Below are positions 34,501 through 47,465 of a stretch of 64,000 nt of DNA, one piece after another. The stretch is from Pleodorina starrii. Taxonomy: Eukaryota > Chlorophyta > Chlorophyceae > Chlamydomonadales > Volvocaceae. How positions within the stretch are numbered: the first letter of the stretch is position 1; every line of letters begins with the position of its first letter. The notes beneath the pieces were generated by a model. That model had not been told where the DNA came from. It saw only the letters and a list, made by a program, of their open reading frames with translations, and did not search any database. The stretch lies in contig BRXU01000012.1 of NCBI GenBank assembly GCA_030267565.1, positions 2,788,501-2,852,500 on the forward strand, read 5' to 3'. A program made the translations under genes and the position numbers.

Positions 34501-37225
34501 GAGCGCGCGGAACTCCCCACTGCGGATGGCGAAAAAAAGGGGAGTGCGGTCCCCTTTCGTGGCCCCGGGGGGTTACAGCCTGGCTAGGTGCCCCGAAACA
34601 GCTGTATGAGAACCCTGAACCTGGCGCTGCTCCCTCCTCCACACACATGACATGGCAACCGTGTCGCTCCTTTGGGCTTGCGGAGGCAGCACTGATACGT
34701 TTCATGGTACTCACCCTGGCTGTCTCCCGGTGCGGTCGGTCCCGCTACCTCCCCCTCCCCTGCTGCCCCCACTGCTGCAGTACCTGTTGTTCGCCGACCT
34801 GTGGCCCCTGCTGGAGTGCGTACTGCGCTACCACCCCGGGCTGGAGTTCCTGGCGGAGACGGCGGAGTTCCAGCGCAAGTACGCCGAGACGGTCATTCAC
34901 CGCATCTTCTACTCGCTCAACAAGTGAGCGAGCAGGCGGGCGGGGAGCGAAAGGGCAAGGAGGAGCGTGGGCGGGCGGGTTATGGGCCGGGGAGCAAGGA
35001 TGCCGAGGGGATGCTCCAAGAGCCCCCGGCGGCAATGCGAAAGAGCCGCTCTGGGGGGATTCTCGTGTTGAAGCCAACCTGGCATTGCTTGGAGTTTGGA
35101 CCCCTCTCCTGGCCCGCAACCCGTGTGCCCCCCCCCCCGACCTTCCCCACACGCACCGGCACCAGTGGCTCTCACCCGCACGCCCGTTCGTACCTGTCCT
35201 GCTGCGCAGGTGCGGCAGCGGCCGGCTGACGTACCGCGAGTTCCGCAGCGGTGACCTGATGGACGCACTGTACGCACTGGACCGGGAGAACGACATCAAC
35301 AAGGTGCGCGGCAGGGGGCTCGTAACTAGGGACCTAGGGAGCGGCGGGAGACGGGCTGGGGGGCATAGCAACGGACACGGCTGGCAGCTGCCGCCGCTGC
35401 ACGCCCGTCGCGCTGGCCCCCGAGCGCCCTTTTTGTGATCAAAGCCACACCCAACTACCTGGCCAGCACACGCTGGCCACCACCACCACCACCACCTGCT
35501 TTTCGACCTGGCCTGGTGTGGCCCTGTCCGCCCCTGGCCCGGTGTCCTGGCGCTGCAGATCCTCAAGTTTTTCTCCTATGAGCACTTTTACGTCATCTAC
35601 TGCAAGTTCTGGGAGCTGGACCAGGACCACGACTTCCTGCTGGACAAGAACGACCTGGCGCACTACTCCAACTGCGCGCTGTCGTACGTCATTGTGGAGC
35701 GGATCTTCGATGAGGTGCGTGCGGCGGGTGCGGCGTTGCACCAACAAGCGGGGTGAAGGGGCAGGGGCGGGGCGCGGTGGGAGGGGGGCCCCAAAGTCCC
35801 AGCCAGTCTGTCAGAATGCCCAGCCAGCGAGCCGGTCGATTGGTCAGAGACTTGTCAGCCGGGATGCCAGGCTTGCCGCACGCAGGGCGGGTGCGTTTCG
35901 GCTGGGCGCAGGGCCTTCTACGTTCATGTGTCTCGCTGGGATGGCGCGCCTGCTCGATCCTGTCATGGGCTTGTGATTGGGCAGCCCCTTTTTCCCTGAG
36001 CCCAAGATCCCGCTGCTACCCTGCGCCCCTCTACCGCCTCCAGGCTCCCCGCAAGTTCAAGGCCAACACGCCACAGGGCAAGATGTGCTACGAGGACTTT
36101 GTGTGGTTCATCCTCAGCGAGGAGGACAAGACCACGGACACGGCGCTCACCTACTGGTTCAGGTGGGCAGGGCCGTGCAGAGCCGTGTGGTCCTGGTTGT
36201 CGCATCGAAAGGACGGTCTGTGCCGCTGCGTTCCTGCCTTTCGGCGGCCCTCCTGCATGGCTGCCTGCCACATGGCTGTCTGTCTCACGACGGGTGGCTG
36301 CTGCCGGCCGTGGCGCCATTCCCTGGTGGTGCCCTCTTATCTATCTATCCACCAACAGGTGCGTGGACCTGGACGGCGATGGCGTCATCCGGCCACGAGA
36401 GATGCTGTACTTTTACGAGGAGCAGCTGCGGCGGCTGGAGGGGTGGAACCAGGAGCCGGTGCAGTTCGAGGACCTGCTGTGCCAGCTGCACGACATGCTG
36501 GCGCCGGCCAAGGAGGGCGCGTTCACGCTCAGGTGGGCCGTGGGGAGTGAGCCACGAGGACGAGCGGGGAAGGCCGCTGGCCGCGGGGGCAAGTGCGGTG
36601 GGAGCCGTAGGTTCTACTGCGCCTCCTACCTGGGCCTCGCTTACCTGCCCCGCAGTGATGGATGTTGAGGTTGTTGAACGTCAGGCCTTACTCCTCCCTC
36701 CCACTGAAAGACGACGTCCTTCCCACGGCCTCCTCCCTTCCCAACCCGTGTCACGCCAGGGACCTGAGGCGCACCAAGCCGCAGTCGGGCCTCCTCTTCT
36801 CGGCGCTCTTCTCGCTGCACAAGTTTGTCAGCTTCGAGAACCGCGACCCCTTTGCGCAGCGCGCCGAGGCGGCCGAGTTTGCGGGGCTGTCGGACTGGGA
36901 CAAGTTCGCAAAGATCGAGTACTTCAGGTGCGGCGTGGGGTGCGGTGGCGCTGGGTGTGGTGGCGCTGCTTGCTTGCTCGCTCGCTCGCTAATTAGCCTC
37001 AGAAGTTAAAACTGGAAACCCCGAAACCCTGGTTTTCGTGCATTGGAAAAGAGCCACGCCACGTACCAGTCCTCCATCCCCTAACACCTTGCGCGTGGAT
37101 GGTATAACAAGCAACATGGCGCCTGCCTCCGCCCTGCTGCTTGCCATGAATAATCCCACAGGCTCGCCAGTGAAGACGACCAGCAGGAGCAAGGGGGTGG
37201 GGTTGACGGAGACGACACCATGTAA
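31537..37225 (+). CDS. PP2A regulatory subunit B'' (EF-hand, PR72/PR130-like)
   Basis: Twelve exons give 529 aa: 31537-31626, 31709-31822, 32227-32319, 33456-33644, 34258-34443, 34781-34923, 35210-35303, 35559-35714, 36044-36162, 36359-36532, 36760-36927, 37162-37225. The N-terminal region ([23 protein letters not shown]) and Ser/Pro-rich linker ([17 protein letters not shown]) match plant B'' subunits, as do [14 protein letters not shown]-type [40 protein letters not shown] and [13 protein letters not shown]. Two calcium loops: 324-335 ([12 protein letters not shown], ending in Asp not Glu) and 398-409 ([12 protein letters not shown], canonical). B'' subunits target and calcium-tune the PP2A core. 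The start is the least sure part: an in-frame ATG also lies at 31402. Exons 2 and 3 rest on splice sites plus composition. Confidence 0.9.
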
Positions 37226-40200
37226 GGGACCGGTGAAAGCAAGCGGGCGCGGTGGTGTCGCAGCAGCCAGGCGGCCCGTTCAGGCGGGACATGGCCTCAG
37301 GCCGACCACAAGGCGAGCGGGGGGGCTGGGTCGCAGAGACTGCGGCGCGGGGCTGATCGGGGATGGGATCTGGTGCTCGGGGGTCCGGCGCAGCTTGGAG
37401 CTTACCAGAGTGGTTAGGGCTGGGAGGTCAAGCCGCTGTTTCTGGTGCCGTCTCCCGCGGCGCGGGGCACCGCATGGCTGACTGACTGGCGTGGCCGGAA
37501 GGAGGTGGCTCGTGTGACCGGCAGGCGGGTGGAGGCCGGAGAAGGGGGCATAATCCACGGAGCGGCGAGTTAAGGGACCGTCAGGAGGCTGCGGGGTGTT
37601 GGGTGAGCGAGTGGACGAGTGGACGGGCATTCGGACCCGGTGGGTGCTGTGATGTAGGTGAGGCAGGCAGCAGCAGCAGCGGGGTGGATTGGCGGGGAGT
37701 GCGCTCGGCGCACGCATGCTCGAACGCACTGACACACCGCAGGCGCGCACGTGCATATGACGACGAGCGGGGACGGGAACAGAGGGTGCAGGCGGTCGTG
37801 GGTCCGCATGCTGGGCGTGGGTCCGCTGATCGCTATTTCGAGTCGCCTGCTGTCCGCCTGTCGGCACAGGTTAGATGGGGCTATGGGGCCACAACGGCTG
37901 TTGCGGGCCTTCGCGAAGCCTCTGGTATGGCGTGGTATGTTTGCATGAACTGCGCCCTGCCGGGGAAGGTTATCAGGCTGTAGAAAGGGTGGGCTGACGT
38001 ACATACGGCGGTGCGAGTAAGCCGCGTTGGGTTCCGCGCTGGTGGGTGCAAGGGGTGTGCTTCGCGCTATGGCCTCCCGTGGTTGGGAGTTAGGCGTGGA
38101 GGAATGGGGAAGGGAAGTAAAGGTGCATGGCACCCATGGGGAATCGTAGCGGGAAAGGTAGGCTTAACGTTTTACAATTTCTTGTGCAATCGCGTGGCAT
38201 GCGCGTAGTCCGCGTTGCCCTCGTCAGGATTCAGATCCGCCCCGTAACATGTCGCTAGCGCCGGCGGGGACATGGTGGAGGGAATGCGGCCGTGAGACGG
38301 CTACAATAAGAGGGTCTATCAAGGTTGCGCAGCAGCCATCGCGCCTCGCTGCGCAGGTCGGGACCGTGTGCACAGCCTCGCCTCGCTGCATCGGGGCTCC
38401 GCTGTCTGTCTGAAGGGCTCTTGTAGCATGCGGCGTAGAGATCCGGGGGCGCGCAGGGAGCGGACACATGCTATTGAGGGGCCTGGCGGATGATAACGAC
38501 GCAAACCACAGGCGCTGATCCTCTGGACGTCGCCAGCCAGCTGATGGACCACTGGTGGGCGCATTGCATCAGTGTCCGTTGCGTTGGGGGGGCTCGCGGT
38601 GTGGGGCGTTTAGGTGGGGCTGTTGGGTTGTGAGAGGTACGAGAGAGCGAGTGGCTGTAGGATGGTTCGGCCTGCCTCCTTCGCGGGGCCCGCCACGTGC
38701 ACCCCCGGTGTTGCGGTGTCACACCGGGGGCCTTCGCGGCGCTGTGTGCTGGACACCGCGAGCCTAGGCCTAGGCCTAGGTAGGGCACCACGTTACAATC
38801 CGACCGAGGGTTTGTCATCTGCCGAGGCACCTGCTGGAGGGGAGGGCCCCGTGGAGGCGCCTGTGATCGTGTGCTGGCCCGCTGGCGATGGGTTGACCCA
38901 CGGGGAAACCTCGCCGCCCACCCCCAACGTTTACACCGATACGCGGGGAAAGCTCGCCTGGCGATGTGAATGAATTCGGGGGATGGCGTCTCCGGAAGGC
39001 CCAGCTTGCATCCCTTGGGCGGGGCATCCGCGGCGGACGGAGCTGTCGGCGGGGTGCAGCCCTGTGCTGGGCCAGAGGTTCAGGAGGAGGAGAGGAGACG
39101 TGAGGCTGCAGGGGTGTAACCCGCCAACCCTTTTGCAGCACCAGCCCGTCTCTCTCCATGGCTGGCAGGGCCTGGCGCATTTGTATCTCGGCTTGAGAGG
39201 GCATCTCGCCGGGGGCGCCCCGCATCCGCCCGAAAGGGTCCGGCCGAGCTGCTGGATCTGTAGCGGTGCAGACCCAAGCGACACATGGGCTGTCGGTGGG
39301 CCACCACCGAGCTGATTGATACTTACCATTAGCATTCTGGGTGTTCCGTACTCATCCCCTCCGCCTTCGCCACACTGTCCGACCGATGGGATGCCCCGGG
39401 AGAGGAGGCAATCAGAGTCCTCAAGTGCTTACAATACGTGGTCATACTGCAATACGCAGTCATAAATGATTGCGAGCCCCCGGGGCCGCGCGCACAGAAA
39501 AACGCCCCACACCCCACTCCATTCCGCCAAAACTGTGTCAATGTGGCACATCGGGGACTAGGCCAACCAAGGTCAAAATGGGAGGCCGCCCCCGCCCCGA
39601 CGCGACTGCAACAGCTGCCGTCCCAGAAGCCCTTGAGGCCCACACACAACGCAACGCTCCATCCGGGAGGGAAGGAGGAGGCGGTGGTAGTTCCCACAGG
39701 CAAGACGGCGTACGGGCGTGCAGCAAACTCACGTCGGGATGGGGCTCGTTACCCCAAATCTTCCGTCCTTCAGCCATATTCGTCACCTCGGCCACCGCCT
39801 GCCCTACGTTGACCTCCTGAAACTACCGGACTCACAGCCACCACCGGACGGTTCCCGCTAAAGCGCCTCCCAGGGAACAACAGAATCAACACAATACGCG
39901 GGAGCTCTGCCGCTGTTGTACACGCACCCAGCAAGCCTTTGCTACTTCCCAGTCGGCGACCCCTAACAAGGTTACGCACCGAGCCGAGCCGCGTCACTGT
40001 CCCCCCTTCCCCACCTGCTGGGTGGCGGCAGCAGCGCCCCCGATGACCGCTCCTTGCGCCCGGCGGGGCCATCAACACGTCCTAATCTCTCACCTCCTAC
40101 GCGAGACTACGCTATCATCTCTATTCGCTAGCAACCCACAGGCGCGCCAAATACGCCGTCGCCATGCTGACCCCTCCTCGACTGATGCCCAAACAACTAG

Positions 40201-42775
40201 GATGTAATATCTACGACTGATGCCCAGCAACTAGGTTACAAAAATGTTACGAAGTGGCAACAACGTTACGTTATCGCATTGTGTCCTGCTTGCTAAAGGC
40301 GGGCTGCGGATGTACAATGCTGGCTGATGTTGTTAGCCGCCAGCAACCCCCCAACCCCCAACCCCCACGTATGGACATGCGTTTGACCGCGCAGCGAGCA
40401 GCGGGCAGCCGCTGGAGCAACGATCGGTAGTCCTCGCTGCAACAGCCAGCCGCCGCGCCGTCCTCCTCGCTTCCTCCTCCCCCCTTTCCTGCGGGCCCAC
40501 CCGCCCCATTCGCCTCCAGACCGCAGACCGCCCGCGCAGCAGCCGACCGCTTCCATTGGCCTGCTGCGGTAGGTCGATTCCACTGCAGTGCACTGCCACC
40601 CTGCCAACTTCCTCCAACACTGCTCTCGGAGCGTCTGGATCCACCACCACGAGTACGGAAACAACACCAAAAATTCCGGGATTGCACCTCTCCATTATGC
40701 GGGATGGAAGATGACATTCCGCCAGCACAAAGCGGCCGCCCGTGCATCCCCCCCACATCGGCAACAGCGCCCGCTGCCGAACCATACCATTACTTACGAC
40801 CTAACTAACTAACGTCGGCCCATCGCCCCGACATGATGCGTCACCGCTTCCATGCCAATTCCATGCGATTGCACTTGATGGTGGGTTTTGATGCCGAGGT
40901 CAGATGATGATGATGCCGTACAGTTCCCGGCCGGACGCCCCAGGGAAGCACAGGCACGGGCATGCGACAACGCCGCAACACCCCCCCGGCCGCCTCAGAC
41001 GCGACCGGCGGATGGCTCGCCGCAGGGCGGTACAGCTGCCCGGTTTGCTCATTGGCAATCCCCTCGCCTGCCTTCCGCCGCTGCCGTTGCAGCTGCTGCA
41101 AAGGCCGCCAGCCTGCCTTTGCCTTCTCCAGCGCTGAAACAGCTTTCTATGATGCGGTCACGCCGCCGAACAACTCCTCCCTCCCTCAATCCCTCCCCCA
41201 TCCCACATGCAGACCAACAATTGTCATTCGAGTTATGCCTTAATCACCACCACGCGAAGAGGAGGCGGTCGCCCCCGCACCGCACCGCGCCGCGCCGCGG
41301 CGAGCGCCCTGGTCGCCATCCCCTCCCTCACCCCGAGATGCCGCCCGATGGGCTCGCCCTTACTCACCAGCGCCATGTGAGAGCCCCACTCGACACAGAA
41401 GACATAATTGCTTCCACTGCTTTGGCAGTCCACAGCCCACAGACCGATCCGCTCCTCTTCCCCAATCTAGACTTCTAGAGAGGTGGTGGCCGCAACCCAG
41501 GCCCGGCCCGGCCCGGCCACCCCGCAAGGGCTGGATGGACCGACGGGCGCCGATCGGGTGGCTCAGCTCAGCTCAGCTCAGCAGCTGGGAGGGGAGGGCA
41601 GGGGAGGGGAGAGACACCGGCGCGGCCGACCCGACACCGCAAGGGAGCGGCGCAGTGCGGTGCGGTGCCCATCCATCCCTGTCCCTCCCTGTCCAGCGGG
41701 AGTGCTCCCAAAGAACGAGGGGCAGGAACGCGCGGCTACATACTTTGCCCGACGCGCCTCCCCCAATCCAAACGCGCACGGGACACCCCTACCAGCCCAT
41801 CCCACCCCATCCCACCCCATCATGCACCGGCGTCACGTAAAAGTGTGTGAAGTGCACGTGCACATGTCGCTGTCTTGGGAAGGTCATTTGCATCATAGCT
41901 GCCGGACATATCATTGAAAAAGGGCTTTCTCCGCCACGCACACACATCTGCCTACCAGTCCATCTGTCTATCCCCCCGACCGCCCGCCTGTCGCTCTATC
42001 TGTCTACCTATCTACCTATCTATCTGTCTGCCTGCAGCGCCACGACAAGTGTGTGAACCACGCCGCATCATCCTCGACATCAGTACGGCAGTCGAATTCT
42101 TCCACTTCTTTCTTCTTCTCGGGACACGGCCTTCCGTTCGTGCCATCCCACCAGCCCTCTGCGCCCGACTAGCTAACCTATCCAACCAACCAACCAACCA
42201 ACTAACCAACCGACTGACGCACACCCATGCTGCACCCGTGTGACATGTCTATTCCATGGGCCCCGGGAGCCCCACGCGCCCGTCAGCCACACTCGGCCGC
42301 GGGGCCTCAGCCGCCTCGCCTCGCCTGTGGGGTGAACCCTTCCGGCGGTATCGGCCACAGTCACAGTCGCACTGCGGATATGCTCCGCGCTGCCTCCAGG
42401 CGCGCCTCAGGCCCCAAAGGCCGCCGACCTCACCCCGCTCACTCCGTCAGACGCCACCGCAAAAGCCTAACTGTCGAGGAGACCGATGGCGCTGCTCGCC
42501 CCTACTGCCCCGCCCGGACCAGTCGCACACTGCTCCCTTGAACGCCGCATACCTCGCCCGCGCAATGCTCGCCGCCCAATACAACCCCCCGACAAGCACT
42601 TGTGCGCTGCGCGAGTCACGGCCCTTGGATGCATGATTTATGATAGGGAAGGCCCCATACCCAGGGGTTCCTGCTCGCTGCGCCGAGCCTTAACCGCAGA
42701 CAAGGCAACACACACGGGGTTGCAGCTGAGCGATTGCCGCACACAGCGCCCGCGGGCAGGGCCGGCCGCGCCCGC
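37226..42775. other. Long region without a confident gene
   Basis: 5.5 kb. Holds the PP2A subunit 3' UTR (nearest TGTAA 39115-39119) and the downstream side of the large minus-strand frame. Low-complexity tracts include CCTAGGCCTAGG (38762-38779), GCTCAGCTCAGC (about 41563-41582), CCATCCCACCCC (about 41795-41820), a (CTATCTAC)n tract (41993-42030) and (CCAA)n (42180-42210). Between 41.3 and 42.2 kb there are exon-like pieces on both strands that I could not resolve. Confidence 0.4.
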
Positions 42776-43057
42776 TCATCTCACACCATACGCCGCCGGC
42801 GCCATCGCCTTGCCGGTAGCTGCCGCCGCCGCCGCTGGCAGCGACTCCGACAGGCGGATCGTGGCGTAGGCATCCGGCGACAGCGGCGCGGCGCCCCTGC
42901 CGCCGCCGCAGCGGTGTGTGTCGGCCAGGCTGCCGGACAACCCCCGCGCCGCCATTGCCGCCGCCGCCGCCGTCGCCGACCATCCAGATCCCTCTCGGGG
43001 CAGCCCGGCGGAATCCCTGACCCGGTCCACCACACGACCCGGGAAAGCCGCCGCCGC

Positions 43058-43088
<31 letters not shown>

Positions 43089-46000
43089 GCCGCTGCCGCC
43101 GCCGCCGCCGCGGGCGCCGGCGCCCGCTGTGCCCGCGTCGTCGTAGCAAAGGCTGCTGCCGCCGGAGCCTGTGCCGCCTGCGCGACCGTGTCAACGGCAG
43201 ACTCTTCGCCGTCCTCGGCACCCCACGTGGCAAAGCCACGGCCGGGTCCCGCCGCCGCGGCCCTCGCCGCTAGAGCCGCCGTAAAAGCGCGCCTGGCGGC
43301 CGTGGCGGTGGACTTGGGGACGCAGGTTCCCGGCATGCGGTCGGACGCCGGCTGCTGCTGCTGCTGCTGCTGCAGAGGCGCAGTGTGCGGGTTGCAGTCG
43401 TCCATAGCCGGGTCGTGGCCCGCCTCCCAATCTAACGCCCCCTCGCCGCCCTCCTCGCCCCCGTACCCCACCGGCGTCCAGCGCCGCAGCAGCACCTGCT
43501 GCTGCTGCTGCTGGGGCGGCGGCGGCGGCGTCTGCGCGGCGCCGCCAGCGGCTGCGCGCAGATGCCCCAGGTTCGACGGGCCACCCCGCTGTTGCTGCTG
43601 CTGCTGCTGTGCCAGCATCGCCGCCAGGCTCCCCATATCTGCAGGCCGCATCCCCGCAATCGACTTGGCCCGCTGAGCAAGCGCGGCAATCAGTGCCGCC
43701 ATCGTGGCGCCTGGTCCGCCGCCGCCTGGGGCGGTCAGGTCGAGTGCAGACTCTGAGTTCGGAGGAAGCTCTCCTCGCCTCGCCATCTCCATGCTCAGCT
43801 GATGATGCTGTTGAGCCGCCGCTCCCGAAACAACGAACCCCGCGCCGCGGCCGCCATCATCAGCAGCAGCAGCAGCAGGCGCTGCCTGGCGCTTCGCCGC
43901 GCCGCCCACCTGCCGGCGCGGCGGCGCCGCCGTGGCGACCTCGCCGCCGGCATCATCAGCCCCCCAGTGCCCGCCGCACAGCGGCGCACACTGGGGCGCC
44001 TCCAGCCCCAGGCTCAGACCCGCCGCATGCAGCCGAAACTGCGGCCGCTGCTCCTGTTCCTGCTCATGCTCATGCAGCGCAGTTGCCAGTCGCAAGTGCG
44101 CCATTTGCCTAAACTGCTGCTGCTGCAGGTGGCGAGGCAGCAAAGACGGGTCCAGGGGCCCCTCGAGGCGCACACTGCAGCCCAGGCCCCGGGGGGCGGC
44201 CGCCGCCGCCGCGGCCGCCGCCGGCAGCGGCGGCGGCGGCGCGCGGGGTGCACTGGCACCCGCCACAGCGGCCACGTCGTACCAATCGCCGAGCAACCCC
44301 GCCGCGGGTCCTCCTACCGGCGCCGCCGCCATTGGTGGCGGCTGCAGAGGCGGCGGCGGTATCGATGGCAGCTCCGTGTAGCGAGCTGGTGAAGCCTGAT
44401 CTAGGCACACAGCAGGCGGATCCAAAGACATGGCTGCAGCCGCGACGGCGGCGGCGGGGGCAGCGACGGCGACGGCGCCACTGCGGCCGTGGCCGCCGCC
44501 GCAGCCTCGAGCGGCGTGCGGACCGACGGTCGCCGCCGGCGGCCGAGCCTGGGGCCCCGTGAGGGTGGAGCCCGTCGTCGTCGTCGCCGCCGTGGCGGCG
44601 CCGCGTGGCTCAGTGCCGTGGGTTGCGGTGCGACTGCTGCTGCTACTGCTGCTGGTGCTGCCCCCGCGTCCTTCGTCCTCGTTCGCGGCCCGTGCAGCAG
44701 CAGCAGCCGGGTCTGCGGCGGCGGCGGCACCGGCGCCGGCTGCTGCGGCCGCGGCGGCGGCAGCGCCGCCGCCCCACGCGCTGCGCACCTGCGCGCCCTC
44801 CACCGCCAGCAGCGACCCGGGGCCGCAAGGCGCGGCGGTGGTGACAGCCGCGGCGAGCTCCGGCTTAACAACCCGCGGCTCGCGCGTGTGGCTGCCGCTG
44901 TTCGACCGACTCATCCCACCGCCGCCCAACGCGTCGGGCCCCGCCTCCGCCTCCATCGCCTCCGTTGCCTGCTGTTGCTGCTGCTGTTGCTGCGCCGCCA
45001 TTCTGGCCACCAGCTCGTCCACCGACGCCGACTGGCACAGCGCCGCCAGCTCCTGAACCACCAGCTGCACCAGCTGCGGACCCAGCTTGTCGCGATGCGT
45101 CAGGAGCGTCTCCGCGATCCTCATCTTCTCCAGAAGGTCCGGACCGCCCTTGGAGGGGGACTGCGCCATGATGGACAGGCAGGCCGCCGGGTCGCCGCCC
45201 AGGCTCACGCCACGGAGCGGACCACGCCGGTCCGCTCCGCCGCCGCCGGCGGCGGCGGCGGTGGGGGTGATGACGGTTGTGGCAATCACGGCAGCGGTGG
45301 CGGTGGCGGCTGGGGTCGAGGCTTCGGCAGGGGGTGAAGACGTCGCCGCTGCCGTGGCCGCGGCGGCGGCGGCGGCGCTCCGGAACCGGCGACGGGCGCG
45401 GGCGGCGCTGTCGATGGGAGGTGAGGAGGCCATGCTGTGGCCGGGGTTGGAGCCGGCTCCGGCGGCGATTGGCTCGTCCGCCGGCTGCCCCACCTCCGCC
45501 TCCGCCTCAACCTGGGGGGCGGCCTCGTGCGGGTGCGTTGCCTGGGGCTGGGGCTGGGGCTGGGGCGGCGCGGCGAGGGGCTGGCTGCCTGCGCTGGTTC
45601 GGTTCCTGCCGGGGAGCGCTGCGGGGTTGATATTGATGATGTGGCTGCTGTTGCAGGGCTCATCCGAGGCGGCCGAGATGCCGGGGCTGAGCCGGCCGCA
45701 GGAAGCGCGCAGCCGCTGGGGGCCGGTGCCGGTGCCCGGCGCGGCGCCGCTGCCGACTGGCTGGCCCAAGCTGACGGTTGACCAGAGAGGCGGGCCGACA
45801 GGGTTGCGGGGGTTAAACTTCGTCGCCGTTTCGTCCAGCAGCTGTGGACGAGCAGGCTGCACGAAGTCATGGCTTTCGTCCACGGCCATGCGGCTGGGTC
45901 CGAGCTGAATATCGTACGTGTGCGCCGCCCAGAGCCGGCCCGCGGAGATGGCGTTGCGGCGCTTGGCAGCCGGAAGCGCCCAGGCGCCGTCGGCATCGGG

Positions 46001-46168
46001 CACCACGGGACGGTCGCTCGAAAACGGAGGGTCCGAAGAAGGAGGGCTTCGTTTCAGAAGCGCGGATTGGCTCTGTGAGCGGGCTGTCGGCTCGCTGAAA
46101 CATGAAGAGGCTTGAAGACCCCGTTGCGCCGCGTCAGAGCTGGCGTCTGTGAAGCTGTTCAGTCGCAT
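42776..46168 (-). CDS. Unrecognised Ala/Gln/Gly-rich protein
   Basis: One open frame of 1130 codons from ATG 46168 (MRLNSFTDASSDAAQRG) to TGA 42776-42778. I do not recognise it. Most of the protein is low complexity: poly-Gln runs of up to eight, poly-Ala runs of about twenty, Gly and Pro tracts and (PQ)n. Two segments look structured: near residues 350-400 a helical stretch (GGPDLLEKMRIAETLLTHRD, LGPQLVQLVVQELAALCQ), and KVMRLNSFTDASSD at the start. Coding status is supported by the length and continuity of the frame and by Q/A runs typical of volvocine regulatory proteins. The end is doubtful: the last codons read TATGGT then GTGAGATGA, and GTGAGA is a good donor, so the frame may splice onward. 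A nuclear or RNA-binding role would only be a guess. Confidence 0.6.
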
Positions 46169-47465
46169 GACTTTGCGCACAGCAGGAGCCGGATGGCTGG
46201 AAATGGGTCGCGGTTCCGTTATCACGGTTTCTTGGGTTGCTTCGACCGGAAGCGAAGCGTATACGGCTGCTTCGATACGGTCCGTTTGGTTCGTCTCATC
46301 GGCGGTCCGCCTGAAAAAGAAGATTGAGGGACGTGAATGTAAGAAAAATAAAGCCGTTCAATGCTGAATAAAAAATATATACAGATAGTAGTTGCAGCTG
46401 CCACGCATTCGCCCGCCTCCCCTGTCTCTCCTCGCTAGAGGGAAGATCAAGACTACTGAGTCTTCAACAAATTATCCATAACAGAGGAGACATCGATGCC
46501 TACCCAACGTCCCGTTGCAAGGATCGTTGCTTACCCGACTTCCCGTCTTCGTGCCTTCAGCAGCTGGGTTTTCTTGCCGCCGATCAACTCCGCCGCACTT
46601 GCCAAGGCATCCAGCTTCTAAGCATTGCAGCAATATTGCAAATCATATATGGTGCCTAGTAATAAGCAGTCAGCTCGGACACAATAATCCCCCTCTACAA
46701 GCGGTTTCATGACCCAATATGCTCACCGAAAACGACATTGAGGACAATAAAAGTTTACTCGGGCCTGGCCAACGGGAAAATAGGCGGGTTCAGAAAGGCG
46801 GGCGCAGGCGCGAAAACTGCAAAGCGCGGGAGAAATGCGCTGACTGAAAGGGAGGCAAAGGCGCAGGTATATACTTAAATATGTAGTAACTTCGTATGGT
46901 GACGCCTAGAGGACGAGGCCGGGCCGGATACTTAAAACGATGGCCAGGCCTTGGACGCGCTGTGCCGGGTGTCCGAACAGCATCGGCGCAGCAAGCAGGC
47001 TGCCGTGTCCTTAACAGTTCGCTGTGGGATTCAGGCTTACCTGGCGACTTTCGAGGAAGCTGCCAAGCTCCTTTCGCTACTGCAGGACTGAACGAACTAA
47101 AATTGCACCGGAATCCTTGAAACAAGCAGCTGAGCCTCGGCCGTGACGTCTCGGAACTATGTCTGGCCTTTGATTAGCCGAGCATGGTGGCTGCGGGAGC
47201 TTAGGAGTCGCCCTTCTAGAGCATAGATGAAAAATGGCTTCGCTGGCTTGTATGATATAGTCACACGTCTGTGTCAAAATGTTAATGGAACAAGATAGGA
47301 GCCCGCGTTTAGTGAACACTACTAACACGATTCGACTCCGTTACGGATTGAGCAAAACAGCCGTACATCGGAAGCTGTTTGGACTCGTTCGCCGACCAGC
47401 GACCACTGCGCCAAGACTGGCAACCGTGAGAGTTATGTCCGGCAGCTGCTTGCATTGATGTACTC
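46169..47465. promoter_or_regulatory. Divergent intergenic region
   Basis: 1.3 kb between the minus-strand Ala/Gln-rich gene and the plus-strand LON-domain gene, so it should hold both promoters. AT-rich at 46320-46390 (AATAAAAAATATATACAG). No exon recognised. Confidence 0.45.

Noticed and set aside
42734..45908. Long plus-strand frames opposite the Ala/Gln-rich gene
   Set aside because: GCN/CAG repeats are open on both strands and in several frames; the minus frame is far longer and starts and ends sensibly.
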